Assembly: GCF_039595935.1 (NCBI RefSeq)
Contig: NZ_JBCNKR010000004.1
Span: forward strand, 929,001-993,000
DNA: 64,000 nt
Reading direction: 5' to 3'
From: Flavobacterium sp.
Lineage (GTDB): Bacteria; Bacteroidota; Bacteroidia; Flavobacteriales; Flavobacteriaceae
Of this stretch, positions 17,785 through 26,306 are shown one piece after another (the stretch's first letter is position 1; each line of letters starts with the position of its first letter). The notes beneath the pieces were generated by a model, which worked only from the letters and a program-made list of their open reading frames with translations, was not told the origin of the DNA and ran no database searches. The translations under genes were made by a program, and so were the position numbers.

Positions 17785-18360
17785 TTATTTCAAAATCAAA
17801 TCAAAAATTGTTTTCTGCTTTAATAATCTGGCCTGTAAAAGAGGAATTCCAATAGGAAAACACCATACGGCAGCAAAATAAAGGAGCTCATGAGTGCGGC
17901 TGTTCTCTTGTAAGGAATGGATTTTTTTACCAACAAAGTAACTTATATAAATATAGCTGGCAAATACAAACATCATATATAAACTTCCTGCAATTTCAAG
18001 AATTGTCCATGTTGAGTTTTCTAATAAAATTGGATTTTTTGTTATGTCCATTTCCAGACCTAATATAAATCTAATTATAGCATGAGAGAAAAATATCCAA
18101 TATGCAATTTTAAAATACTTTTTATCTAATGCTGCTTTTTCTTCAATATAATACATAACTCCCCAAACCCAGACAAAATAAATTATTCCGGCTATAGTTA
18201 GTGTAATTAAAATTAGAGGAAAGATAAATTCAAAATTGGCAAAAATGCCTATAAACTGCATTATTCCAGTTATGATTGACGCAATAAAAGGCAGAATAAT
18301 AAAAAAAAGGATTAAAGTGATTGGTTTTAAATTAAGAATTTTGGAGGTTAATTTTTCCAT
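17785..18360 (-). CDS. Multi-pass membrane hypothetical protein
   Basis: 191 residues with four to five hydrophobic helices (about 14-40, 45-72, 85-100, 120-148, 160-178). The C-terminal stretch LLYFAAVWCFPIGIPLLQAR is a compact helix pair typical of small uncharacterised membrane proteins in this phylum. It is first of a four-gene minus-strand run and diverges from dnaX. Confidence 0.7.
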   Translation of the reverse strand: MEKLTSKILNLKPITLILFFIILPFIASIITGIMQFIGIFANFEFIFPLILITLTIAGIIYFVWVWGVMYYIEEKAALDKKYFKIAYWIFFSHAIIRFILGLEMDITKNPILLENSTWTILEIAGSLYMMFVFASYIYISYFVGKKIHSLQENSRTHELLYFAAVWCFPIGIPLLQARLLKQKTIFDLILK

Positions 18361-18529
18361 TACAGTTTTTAGTTGGTTTATAGAAATATGATTTTGGTTA
18401 TGGCTAAAATACTGTTTTTTTAATTTGAAAAATTTTAAAACTCAAATAAATAAATTTCCTCAAAATAGCGCTATTCAGCTACTTAAAAATCTTTCAATTT
18501 TTAAATTTTTAATTCATTAAATTATACTT

Positions 18530-18537
18530 TATATTTG
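18530..18537 (+). promoter_or_regulatory. Candidate -7 element of dnaX
   Basis: TATATTTG matches TAnnTTTG and lies 19 bp before the dnaX start codon. A -33 element is not clear. Confidence 0.45.
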
Positions 18538-18556
18538 CTATCGAATAAAGAAGAAT

Positions 18557-20319
18557 ATGGAACAATTTGTAGTATCGGCACGTAAATATCGTCCTCAGAC
18601 ATTTAAAGATGTTGTGGGTCAGAAAGCCATTACCAACACTTTGTTGAATGCTATTGAAACCAATCACCTGGCTTCTGCTCTTTTATTCACCGGACCTCGT
18701 GGAGTTGGTAAAACAACCTGCGCGCGTATTTTGGCACGTAAAATAAACCAGCCCGGATATGACGATCCAACTGAAGATTTTGCATTTAATGTTTTTGAGC
18801 TGGATGCTGCTTCAAACAACTCGGTTGATGATATTCGTAACCTAATTGATCAGGTTCGAATCCCGCCGCAAACAGGACAGTATAAAGTATATATCATTGA
18901 CGAGGTTCATATGTTGTCTTCTGCCGCTTTTAATGCTTTTCTTAAAACATTAGAAGAACCGCCAAAACATGCTATTTTTATTTTAGCTACGACAGAAAAA
19001 CACAAAATCCTTCCAACGATTTTATCTCGTTGTCAAATTTTTGATTTTAAAAGAATTACGGTAAAAGATGCTAAAGAACATTTGGCTGATGTTGCTGAAA
19101 GTCAGGGAATCAATTTTGAAGATGATGCACTGCACATTATAGCTCAAAAAGCAGATGGTGCCATGCGTGATGCTTTGTCTATTTTTGACCGTGTGGTTTC
19201 GTATTGCGGAACTAATTTAACGCGTCAGGCCGTAACTGAAAACCTAAACGTTTTAGATTACGAAACATACATTACCGTTACTGATTTAATTCTTGAAAAT
19301 AAAATTCCGGAACTTTTAATAGCGTACAACGATATTCTGGCAAAAGGGTTTGACGGACATCATTTTATTGCCGGATTAGCTTCTCATTTTAGAGATTTGC
19401 TGGTAAGTAAAACACCTTCGACAATCGCTTTATTAGAAGTTGGAGAACAAGCGCAGCAAATGTACGGCGTACAATCTCAGAAATGTTCTCAGGAATTTTT
19501 ATTAAAAGGAATTGACATTGCTAATGATTGTGATTTAAAATACAAATTAAGTCAAAATCAGCGTTTGTTAGTCGAATTATGTCTGATGCAGTTAGCCTCT
19601 ATCAACTTTGATGGAGAAAAAAAAAAGTTGAGCAATTCATAATTCCTCCTACTTATTATAAAAATGGAAGCTTTTCTATTGTTGAAGTTCCAAATTTAAA
19701 ACCCCAAATTCCAAATACGGAAGAAAAAGTTACTGTTAATGTCAATCAAAATGACAATAACAATGCTGATAATTCTCCTGTTGTAAATACAGCTATTCCT
19801 AAAATTCCTAAAGTCGAAGCTCCAGTAATTCCGAGAGCTGACGTAAATGGTGAACAAAAAGTTTCTGCTTTCTCTCTGGCGAGTATCCGAAAGAAAAAAG
19901 AAATGGAAGAAAGCGGAAAAACCTATGTTAAGCCTTCATCTGTATTACCTACTGAGGAATTTAACGAAACGGATATGCTTTTGTACTGGAACAAATATGC
20001 GGAGCGTTTAGGTCAAAAAGGGCTTAAGATCATGGAATCTATCCTGTTGATTAATGATCCTGTTTTAGACGGAACCAGAATTACTTATGAACTGCCAAAT
20101 GAAGGTTCTAAACTTGATTTTGAAAGTCAGGTAAATGGATTATTAGGATATTTAAAAGGACATTTGCACAATCACGATATCACAATTGAAGTTATTGTAA
20201 ACGAAGAGGTGCAGATGAAAAGAAGTTACAACGATCAGGATCGTTATAATCGTCTTCTTGAAATCAATCCAAACATTGAACTTTTACGTTCAACATTTGG
20301 TTTAGATTTACATACTTAA
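18557..20319 (+). CDS. dnaX: DNA polymerase III tau/gamma subunit, read through an A10 slip site
   Basis: The zero frame (18557-19642) encodes 361 residues: clamp-loader ATPase with Walker A GPRGVGKT (46-53), Walker B YIIDEVHM, sensor 1 LATTEKH, SRC motif LSRCQIF and the collar domain. It stops at TAA 19640-19642. Just before this, ten A at 19617-19626 plus G contain A AAA AAG in correct register. A -1 shift continues through a Pro/Asn-rich linker and a C-terminal domain to 20319, giving about 587 residues (tau-like). The 361-residue product would be a gamma-like form. Zinc-finger cysteines seen in E. coli DnaX are absent. The alternative is that the true run is A11 and a base was lost in sequencing. 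Confidence 0.85.
19617..19627 (+). promoter_or_regulatory. A10-G slippery sequence in dnaX
   Basis: The codons read GAA AAA AAA AAG. The last seven bases (A AAA AAG) are the heptamer used for -1 frameshifting in E. coli dnaX, and the long A-run would also allow transcript slippage as in Thermus. I see no downstream stem-loop, so slippage by RNA polymerase may fit better. Confidence 0.65.
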
Positions 20320-20329
20320 TCGTTTTTTA

Positions 20330-20410
20330 GACACGAATTACACAAATTTTCACTAATTACTTTATGCGAAGATTACTGAAACAATTCGTGCCAATTTGTG
20401 TAATTAATCG
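20330..20410. repeat. Palindromic intergenic element, CACAAATT family
   Basis: Left ACACGAATTACACAAATTTT, right AATTCGTGCCAATTTGTGTA. Sub-blocks of each side are reverse complements of the other, in permuted order. It lies between convergent dnaX and the oxidoreductase gene and shares words with 5858-5940. Confidence 0.6.
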
Positions 20411-20418
20411 CAAAAACA

Positions 20419-20997
20419 TTATTTCTTTTTCAAGCCGAAATTGTAGATTTTTTCCAGCCATTTTGCTCTTTGCAAATCATTTGAACCTTTTATAATACCA
20501 ATATAACTTACTTTTATAGGTTTTACACCACAAAATTCTAAGGTTGATTTTTTTAATTGATTTACACTTGGTCTTCTAAAAAACAATCTGTAATACCAGC
20601 TCGGCTGATCTAAAGTTGTAATAATGTGTGCTGTTTTTCCTTTTAGTAATTTATCCCACCAAACAGAATTTTCTCTGTATTGAAATGCCATTCCGGGCAG
20701 AAACAAACGATCTATAAATCCTTTTGTAATTGCCGGAAGCCCACCCCACCAAACGGGATGTATCCAGACTAAATGATCGGCTCTTTTTATTTTTTCCCAG
20801 GATTCTAATAAATCCGACTCTAATTCTGTTCGTTTTTGATAACCAAATTTTAGATTCGGGCTGAAATTTAGATTCGCAATTGTAATGGTTTCTACAACCG
20901 CTCCGGAAGCGATTGCTCCTTTTTGATATTCATCAGCGATAGCAAAATTAAAACTGTCAGGATTGGGATGCCCGTTTATGATTAGTATTTTTTTCAT
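20419..20997 (-). CDS. NAD(P)H-dependent flavin oxidoreductase (quinone reductase-like)
   Basis: 192 residues from the preferred ATG at 20995-20997; a longer frame from 21048 would add 17 residues (MSSKINKPNSIFDQNIH) before the canonical MKKILIINGHPNPDSFN. This flavodoxin-like fold family (NQO1/MdaB/YwrO/KefF) reduces quinones or similar acceptors with FMN or FAD. Supporting segments are the flavin-phosphate loop INGHPNPDSFNFAIA and HPVWWGGLPAITKGFIDRLF. It follows a Crp/Fnr regulator on the same strand, with a repeat element between them, so the regulator may control it. Confidence 0.85.
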   Translation of the reverse strand: MKKILIINGHPNPDSFNFAIADEYQKGAIASGAVVETITIANLNFSPNLKFGYQKRTELESDLLESWEKIKRADHLVWIHPVWWGGLPAITKGFIDRLFLPGMAFQYRENSVWWDKLLKGKTAHIITTLDQPSWYYRLFFRRPSVNQLKKSTLEFCGVKPIKVSYIGIIKGSNDLQRAKWLEKIYNFGLKKK

Positions 20998-21082
20998 GTG
21001 AATGTTTTGATCAAAAATACTATTCGGCTTATTTATTTTACTGGACAAATGTCCTTAAAAACTGGTAAGATTTATTTTTTTC

Positions 21083-21164
21083 TCTTGCAGATTTTGCAGA
21101 TTAGGCAGATTATATTTCAAAAATATTAAAAATAAATCTGTTGAATCTCCAAAATCTGCGAGAA
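21083..21164. repeat. Palindromic intergenic element, AAATCTGCGAG family
   Basis: Left CTCTTGCAGATTTTGCAGAT, right ...CCAAAATCTGCGAG; the arms pair imperfectly over about 35 bp. Words match the inner hairpin at 9541-9598. Each arm is itself built from repeated GCAGATT words. Confidence 0.7.
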
Positions 21165-21165
21165 A

Positions 21166-21726
21166 TTAAAAAACAGCTTTTCTAATTCGGCTTAAATGCC
21201 TTGGAGTAATTCCTAAATAGGAAGCTAAATATTGCAGCGGAATTAACTGCAGATATTTTTGATGATTATTATATAATTCTTCGTAACGCTGAGCGCCGGA
21301 CAGTTTCTGAAAAGAAATCATTCTTTTATTGAGGTTTACAAATTCTATTTCAGTTAATTTTCGTCCGGTTTCCTGCCAGTTAAAACCTGATTGATAAAGT
21401 ATTTCAAGTGCTTTACGATCTAAAATCTGCAACTCAGTATCTACTAATGCCTGAACATTTTCTTCTGCTTTTTCTCCAGTTATAAAACTGGCAAACGAAG
21501 CCATAAATTCATTTTCGAAAGCGAAACAGTTGGTGATTTCATCACCTTTATGATTATAAAAAAAGGAACGTAAAATTCCCTTTTTTATAAATACAATTTC
21601 ATTACAAACCTGATTTTCTGTCAATAAAAGTTCTCCTTTTTTCAGTGTACGAAACGTTATTAAATCATCTAAAAGTGATAATTCATCTGTAGAAAAATCC
21701 TGAATTGACTGAAAAACTGATTTCAT
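21166..21726 (-). CDS. Crp/Fnr family transcriptional regulator
   Basis: 186 residues. An N-terminal cyclic nucleotide-binding jelly roll (about 15-115; ELLLTENQVCNEIVFIKKGI, FFYNHKGDEIT) is followed by a short C-terminal helix-turn-helix (LQLIPLQYLASYLGITPRHL). It lacks cysteines for an iron-sulphur cluster, so it is not a canonical Fnr. This single-domain-plus-HTH type is abundant in Bacteroidota, and target genes are often neighbours, here the oxidoreductase at 20419. Its start codon overlaps the ppx stop by one base (TAATG), so it is translationally coupled to the polyphosphate operon. Confidence 0.85.
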   Translation of the reverse strand: MKSVFQSIQDFSTDELSLLDDLITFRTLKKGELLLTENQVCNEIVFIKKGILRSFFYNHKGDEITNCFAFENEFMASFASFITGEKAEENVQALVDTELQILDRKALEILYQSGFNWQETGRKLTEIEFVNLNKRMISFQKLSGAQRYEELYNNHQKYLQLIPLQYLASYLGITPRHLSRIRKAVF

Positions 21727-22622
21727 TAAATTTTACCGTAATACATTGCTTTTACGATTCCATCAGAAAGTCCAATTTTTGGAACAAAAATCTGGCGTGC
21801 ACCACTCCATTTCATTGCGTTAAGATAAATTCTGGTTGCATGAATAATTACGTCGGCACGGTCAGAGTTTAAACCTAATTCGGCAATTCTTTGCTCGTAA
21901 GTCAATGAATTTAAAAAGGCATATTGTGAATTGATGTAAATGTATGAAAGCGGTTTTTCCTGTTGTTTTCCAGACATTTTAAACAATTTATTGATGTTTC
22001 CTCCAGAACCAATTAACGTAACTTCTTCATAATCGGCTGTATTGGTTTTAATCCATTTTTCGATTTCATCCCAAACCACATCATGAACCATATTATTCAA
22101 TAATCGAACGGTTCCGGCTTTAAATGATCTTGAATTAATCATTTTTCCGTCAGAGAATAAAGTAAACTCTGTGCTTCCACCTCCAACATCAACAAAAAGA
22201 TAAGTTTCGTCTGTTTTTAATAAATGGTGTAAATCTGTAGAAGCTATAATTGCGGCTTCTTTTTTACCATCAATAATTTCAATTTTAATGTCGGCTTTTT
22301 TCTTAATCAAAGCCACAACTTCTTTGGCATTATAGGCTTCGCGCATTGCAGAAGTTGCAAATGCCATATAACGTTCTACTTTATGTACTTTCATCAAAAG
22401 ATTGAATGCTTTCATGGCATCCACCATTCGATCTATATTTTCGGGTGAAATTTCACCTACGGTAAAGGCATCTTGTCCCAAACGAATTGGAACACGAACA
22501 AGCGAACTTTTATTGAACTGCGGTTCTTTTCCTTCTTGTTCTACAACATTCGATATCAGCAGCCTCATGGCGTTTGATCCAATATCTATTGCTGCAAATT
22601 TCCTAATATTAATCATGCTCAC
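21726..22622 (-). CDS. ppx: Exopolyphosphatase, Ppx/GppA family
   Basis: 298 residues. Ppx/GppA proteins belong to the actin-like ASKHA phosphatases and remove terminal phosphate from polyphosphate or pppGpp. Motifs: phosphate loop 1 AAIDIGSNAMRLLI (residues about 9-22), YLFVDVGGGSTEFTLF, and TLIGSGGNINKLF. The protein is of the short type with only the catalytic domain. The start could be the second Met (MINIRKF), three codons... two codons later; I keep the longer one. It lies 29 bp after ppk1 and overlaps the Crp/Fnr gene by one base. Confidence 0.9.
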   Translation of the reverse strand: MSMINIRKFAAIDIGSNAMRLLISNVVEQEGKEPQFNKSSLVRVPIRLGQDAFTVGEISPENIDRMVDAMKAFNLLMKVHKVERYMAFATSAMREAYNAKEVVALIKKKADIKIEIIDGKKEAAIIASTDLHHLLKTDETYLFVDVGGGSTEFTLFSDGKMINSRSFKAGTVRLLNNMVHDVVWDEIEKWIKTNTADYEEVTLIGSGGNINKLFKMSGKQQEKPLSYIYINSQYAFLNSLTYEQRIAELGLNSDRADVIIHATRIYLNAMKWSGARQIFVPKIGLSDGIVKAMYYGKI

Positions 22623-22651
22623 TTTATGATTTGTAATTGAATTTTATTTGT

Positions 22652-24730
22652 TTAGTCTACTTTTTGAGGAACCTCTTCTAGTACCGCTATTTTATTTTGA
22701 TAATATTTATAGGTTTCAAATTGTGCTCTAAATGGGGCATGATGATTTCGAGGCTTATACTTATTATCCAGCTTATATGAATGATATCTTACTTTTACGT
22801 TTCCTTTCCAGGCAATGTTGAAATTATCGATTAGTTCTTTTTTAATTTCGTGGTCGTAAATCGGGCAGGTTACTTCTACTCTTCCGTCGAGGTTTCGGGT
22901 CATGAAATCGGCTGAAGAAATATAGACTTCATTAAGTCCCGCATTTCCAAAAATATAAACTCGGGAATGTTCTAAATAATTGTCTACAATACTTATGGCT
23001 TCGATGTTTTCGCTCATTCCCGGAATTCCCGGAATCAAAGAACAAATTCCTCTTACCTGAAGCTGGATTTTTACTCCGGCATTACTTGCTTCATACAGTT
23101 TGTCGATCATTTTAAAATCAGATAAACTGTTCATTTTTAATTTTATGAATGTTTTTCTTCCTGCTAATGCATGGAGAATTTCACGATCAATCAGCTTAAC
23201 AAATTTGGCTCTGGTATAATGTGGAGACACTATTAAATGTTTGTACCTGTGTACTCTGTAGTTGATATCGAAGAATTCAAATATTTTAGAAACGTCTTTT
23301 AAAATTCCCTGATTGCATGTAAACAGCGTAACATCTGTATAAATTTTAGCTGTCGATTCGTTGAAATTTCCTGTTGAAACAAATCCGTAACGGCGTGTTT
23401 TTCCGTCTTCAACTCTTTCGATAACGCAAATTTTACTATGTACTTTCAAACCTTTAATTCCAAAAATAAGTTCGATACCTTCTGTCTGCATTTGTTCAGC
23501 ATAGGAAATATTCGAAGCTTCGTCAAAACGTGCCTGAAGCTCGATTTGTACGACTACTTTTTTTCCGTTTTTTGCCGCGTTTATCAGCGAACTGATAATT
23601 TGCGAGTTTTTTGCCAAACGATATAAAGTAATTTTTATACTGGTAACTTTAGGGTCTAAAGCGGCTTCTCGCAAAAACTTCGTTAAATAAGCAAATGACT
23701 GATACGGAGCGTGTACCAGATAATCTTTTTTGTTTATTTTTTCCAGAATACTTCCATCAAGGCTTAAGCCCGGAACGGGTAAGGGTTCGTTTGGTTTATA
23801 CAATAAATCGTAACGACCCAGATTTGGAAAATCCATATAATCGCGGCGGTTGTGATATCTACCTCCGGGAATAATACTATCGGTTTCTACGATTTTCATT
23901 TTATCTAAAAAGAAACGCAAAGTATCTTCTTCGATTAAACTGTCGTAAATAAAACGTACGGGTTCACCAATACGTCGGTCTTTTACTGATGAAGCAATTT
24001 TTTCGAGCATACTTTTACTCAAATCACTGTCGATATCTAACTGTGCATCTCGCGTAATTTTAATCATATGTGCCGAAACACTCTTGTAATCAAATATATT
24101 GAAGATGTTTTTTAGTTTTAAACGAATAACATCATCAATTAAAATCACATATTGTTTATCGTCTTCTGACGGAAGTACGACAAACCTGTTGATTGTTTTT
24201 GGGATTTCAATTAAAGCGTAACGAACCTCATCGGTTTTTAATTCTAAACGAACGGCCAGATATCCGGCAGTATCTTTTAAAACCGGGAAAACAGCAAGAT
24301 CATTCAGAATAATGGTAACCAATTCCGGACTTAATTTCTGCATAAAAAAGTCCTTCAGAAAACATTCCTGTTTTGGTGTAATCTGATCTTCGTTTATGAT
24401 AAAGATATTTTCGGCTTCGAGCTCGCTTTCTATATTACCTAAAATACGTAAACTTTCAGATTGCTGCTGAATAACGATTTCTGTAATGTCTTTAATTAAT
24501 TGGTGTGCAGAAACCCCTCCAAGATATTTTTCGCCTGAAATTCCGGAAAGACTTAATCTACGAATGGCGGCATATCGAACTCTAAAAAACTCATCTAAAT
24601 TGTTTGAAAAAATTCCAACAAATCGCAGTCTGTCTAAAAGAGGAACGGTATTATCTGCCGCTTCCTGAAGTACTCTTGCATTAAACGCTAACCAGCTTTT
24701 TTCTCTATCGATATATTTCTGTTCGTACAC
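22652..24730 (-). CDS. ppk1: Polyphosphate kinase 1
   Basis: 692 residues, the normal length. PPK1 reversibly moves the gamma phosphate of ATP onto polyphosphate through a phosphohistidine at the membrane. Domains run N (YIDREKSWLAFNARVLQEA), head, then two phospholipase D-like C domains. The likely catalytic His is in GLKVHSKICVIERVEDG, followed by YGFVSTGNFNESTAKIYTD; a second His-bearing motif is YLEHSRVYIFGNAG. It sits between ppx (29 bp downstream) and the SixA-like gene (5 bp upstream), forming a compact polyphosphate synthesis and turnover operon. Confidence 0.95.
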   Translation of the reverse strand: MYEQKYIDREKSWLAFNARVLQEAADNTVPLLDRLRFVGIFSNNLDEFFRVRYAAIRRLSLSGISGEKYLGGVSAHQLIKDITEIVIQQQSESLRILGNIESELEAENIFIINEDQITPKQECFLKDFFMQKLSPELVTIILNDLAVFPVLKDTAGYLAVRLELKTDEVRYALIEIPKTINRFVVLPSEDDKQYVILIDDVIRLKLKNIFNIFDYKSVSAHMIKITRDAQLDIDSDLSKSMLEKIASSVKDRRIGEPVRFIYDSLIEEDTLRFFLDKMKIVETDSIIPGGRYHNRRDYMDFPNLGRYDLLYKPNEPLPVPGLSLDGSILEKINKKDYLVHAPYQSFAYLTKFLREAALDPKVTSIKITLYRLAKNSQIISSLINAAKNGKKVVVQIELQARFDEASNISYAEQMQTEGIELIFGIKGLKVHSKICVIERVEDGKTRRYGFVSTGNFNESTAKIYTDVTLFTCNQGILKDVSKIFEFFDINYRVHRYKHLIVSPHYTRAKFVKLIDREILHALAGRKTFIKLKMNSLSDFKMIDKLYEASNAGVKIQLQVRGICSLIPGIPGMSENIEAISIVDNYLEHSRVYIFGNAGLNEVYISSADFMTRNLDGRVEVTCPIYDHEIKKELIDNFNIAWKGNVKVRYHSYKLDNKYKPRNHHAPFRAQFETYKYYQNKIAVLEEVPQKVD

Positions 24731-24735
24731 TGTAA

Positions 24736-25221
24736 TTATTTTAAATCTTTGGGGAATATTGTTTTATTGGTTTTGCCGTTATTGATTTCATCCCAGCTTT
24801 CCTGATCGAATTGTAATGATACAAAGCCCGAAGTTGGAACATTATCAATAAAAACATCCCCAAATTTATTAACAAAATTTGTAATAGCCTCGTTATGTCC
24901 GAAAAGAATAACGCTTTCTAAACTATTATCACATGATTTGATAACTTTTTCTAACTGCCTTTCATCAAAAGTATAAAGATCGTCTTTGAAAACAATACTT
25001 TCTATGGGATATGAAATGTTTTGTGCAAAAATTAAAGCTGTTTCTGAAGCACGCGCTGCGGTACTGCTCCAGATTATATAGGTTTTAGGAAGATATTTTG
25101 AAATATTGGTTGAAACTTCATGAGCATCTAAAATTCCTCTCTTCATTAAAGGTCTGTCGAAATCTTTCAACGGAGCTTCCCAACTTGATTTTGCATGACG
25201 TATTAAGATTAAATTTTTCAT
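24736..25221 (-). CDS. SixA-like histidine phosphatase
   Basis: 161 residues. The phosphoglycerate mutase-like RHG motif LILIRHAKSSW lies at residues 4-14, and the second catalytic His in VILFGHNEAITNF. E. coli SixA removes phosphate from phosphohistidine. Here the gene is the first of the ppk1-ppx operon (5 bp gap), a common arrangement in Flavobacteriia, so it may act on the phosphohistidine of PPK1 or on a related phospho-compound; that link is inferred from context alone. Confidence 0.85.
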   Translation of the reverse strand: MKNLILIRHAKSSWEAPLKDFDRPLMKRGILDAHEVSTNISKYLPKTYIIWSSTAARASETALIFAQNISYPIESIVFKDDLYTFDERQLEKVIKSCDNSLESVILFGHNEAITNFVNKFGDVFIDNVPTSGFVSLQFDQESWDEINNGKTNKTIFPKDLK

Positions 25222-25717
25222 AAGCAGAGTGTTTAAAAAAACCGCAAAAATGGCTGCGATTTTATTGAAGTTCTAATTTACAAAAGAAATTTTAATACTC
25301 TTCCTTTTTTTATTTCTGTTAACATTTAAACAAAATTTTAACAAGTAAAAATGATTCTAAAAAAGCAAATAATTGAAAAATCATTTTTTGTGTTTTTTAA
25401 AAAAAATGTACTTCATCCTCAAAAACATGCATTTGATCGATATTTAGAAATCAGCAATAAATTAACCAAATAATTATATTTTAACCATTTACACTCGACC
25501 AAACACCATATTTTTATTAAAAATGAAAGAAAAATCTACTTGAAATTTTAATCAAATTAGTTAAAAAAATAATTTTTTGAGTCAATTTTTAAGAAAAAAA
25601 CAGCACTTAAACGAGTTTTTAGGTTAGTTACAGATAAAAAAAATCAAATAGAAAAACTCTCATATAATTTTGATTATGTTAAAAAACATCGAATACCACT
25701 AACAAAAATCCTAAATT
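25222..25717. other. AT-rich divergent spacer before the adhesin module
   Basis: About 500 bp and very AT-rich. It must carry the promoters of the polyphosphate operon (minus) and the adhesin operon (plus). I see no strong hairpin or RNA gene. A 40-codon frame at 25351-25473 has no support beyond being open. Confidence 0.5.
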
Positions 25718-26269
25718 ATGAGAACGACATCTACTCTTCAAAAAGCAGTGAAATTTGTTAACAATTGTAAGTATATTTTTTCCTTCAAAAAGAACATTTT
25801 TAAGAAAAAACTATTCCTCTTACTCTTTTTTTTAATTACTACAATTTCATTAGCACAATCGGGTTCGTGCAGCGCAACATTGATTGTTGAAAATAATGGA
25901 AACATCAGAAGTACTCCTCTTGATGGAACGTATTACTCTATGATTCTGACGAATAGCGGCTCTTCTGAAGATACGTTTATTTTGAGTTCTAAGAACGTCA
26001 ACGCCTCTTGTTCTAATACTGACGGGAGCTCTACTTCGGGAAATGTAACCATCAATACTGACTTTATAGATTATGGAAGAAATTCTCTAAGCGAAATAAC
26101 GTTAAGCGCTGGGCAGTCACTGAATTTTTATGTCCACATTACGATTCCTGCTAATACTACGGTACAAAGATGGTCTTGCAGCCAGATTACCGCGACTTCA
26201 AAAAACTGTTCCAGCTATGCTGTTGATACTGTTTTACATACTTACATCATTAATCCTGTTAATGATTAA
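25718..26269 (+). CDS. Small secreted beta-sandwich-like protein upstream of the adhesin
   Basis: 183 residues. A long signal peptide with a basic lead (residues 1-46, ending in FLLLFFLITTISLAQ) precedes a domain rich in Ser, Thr and Asn, probably an immunoglobulin-like or DUF11-like beta sandwich (VENNGNIRSTPLDGTYYSMI, SAGQSLNFYVHITIPANTTV). Four cysteines occur (CSAT, ASCSN, WSCSQ, KNCSS). No T9SS sorting domain is present. It lies 37 bp before the giant adhesin, so it may be a partner or chaperone of it; this is inference. Confidence 0.7.
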   Translation: MRTTSTLQKAVKFVNNCKYIFSFKKNIFKKKLFLLLFFLITTISLAQSGSCSATLIVENNGNIRSTPLDGTYYSMILTNSGSSEDTFILSSKNVNASCSNTDGSSTSGNVTINTDFIDYGRNSLSEITLSAGQSLNFYVHITIPANTTVQRWSCSQITATSKNCSSYAVDTVLHTYIINPVND

Positions 26270-26306
26270 ATACAATATATCAAGTATTCTCTTAAAATGA
26301 TTAAAA

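Noticed and set aside
25351..25473. 40-codon plus-strand frame in the spacer before the adhesin
   Set aside because: Composition is plain AT-rich sequence (Lys, Phe, Asn); no conserved features, promoter or terminator.
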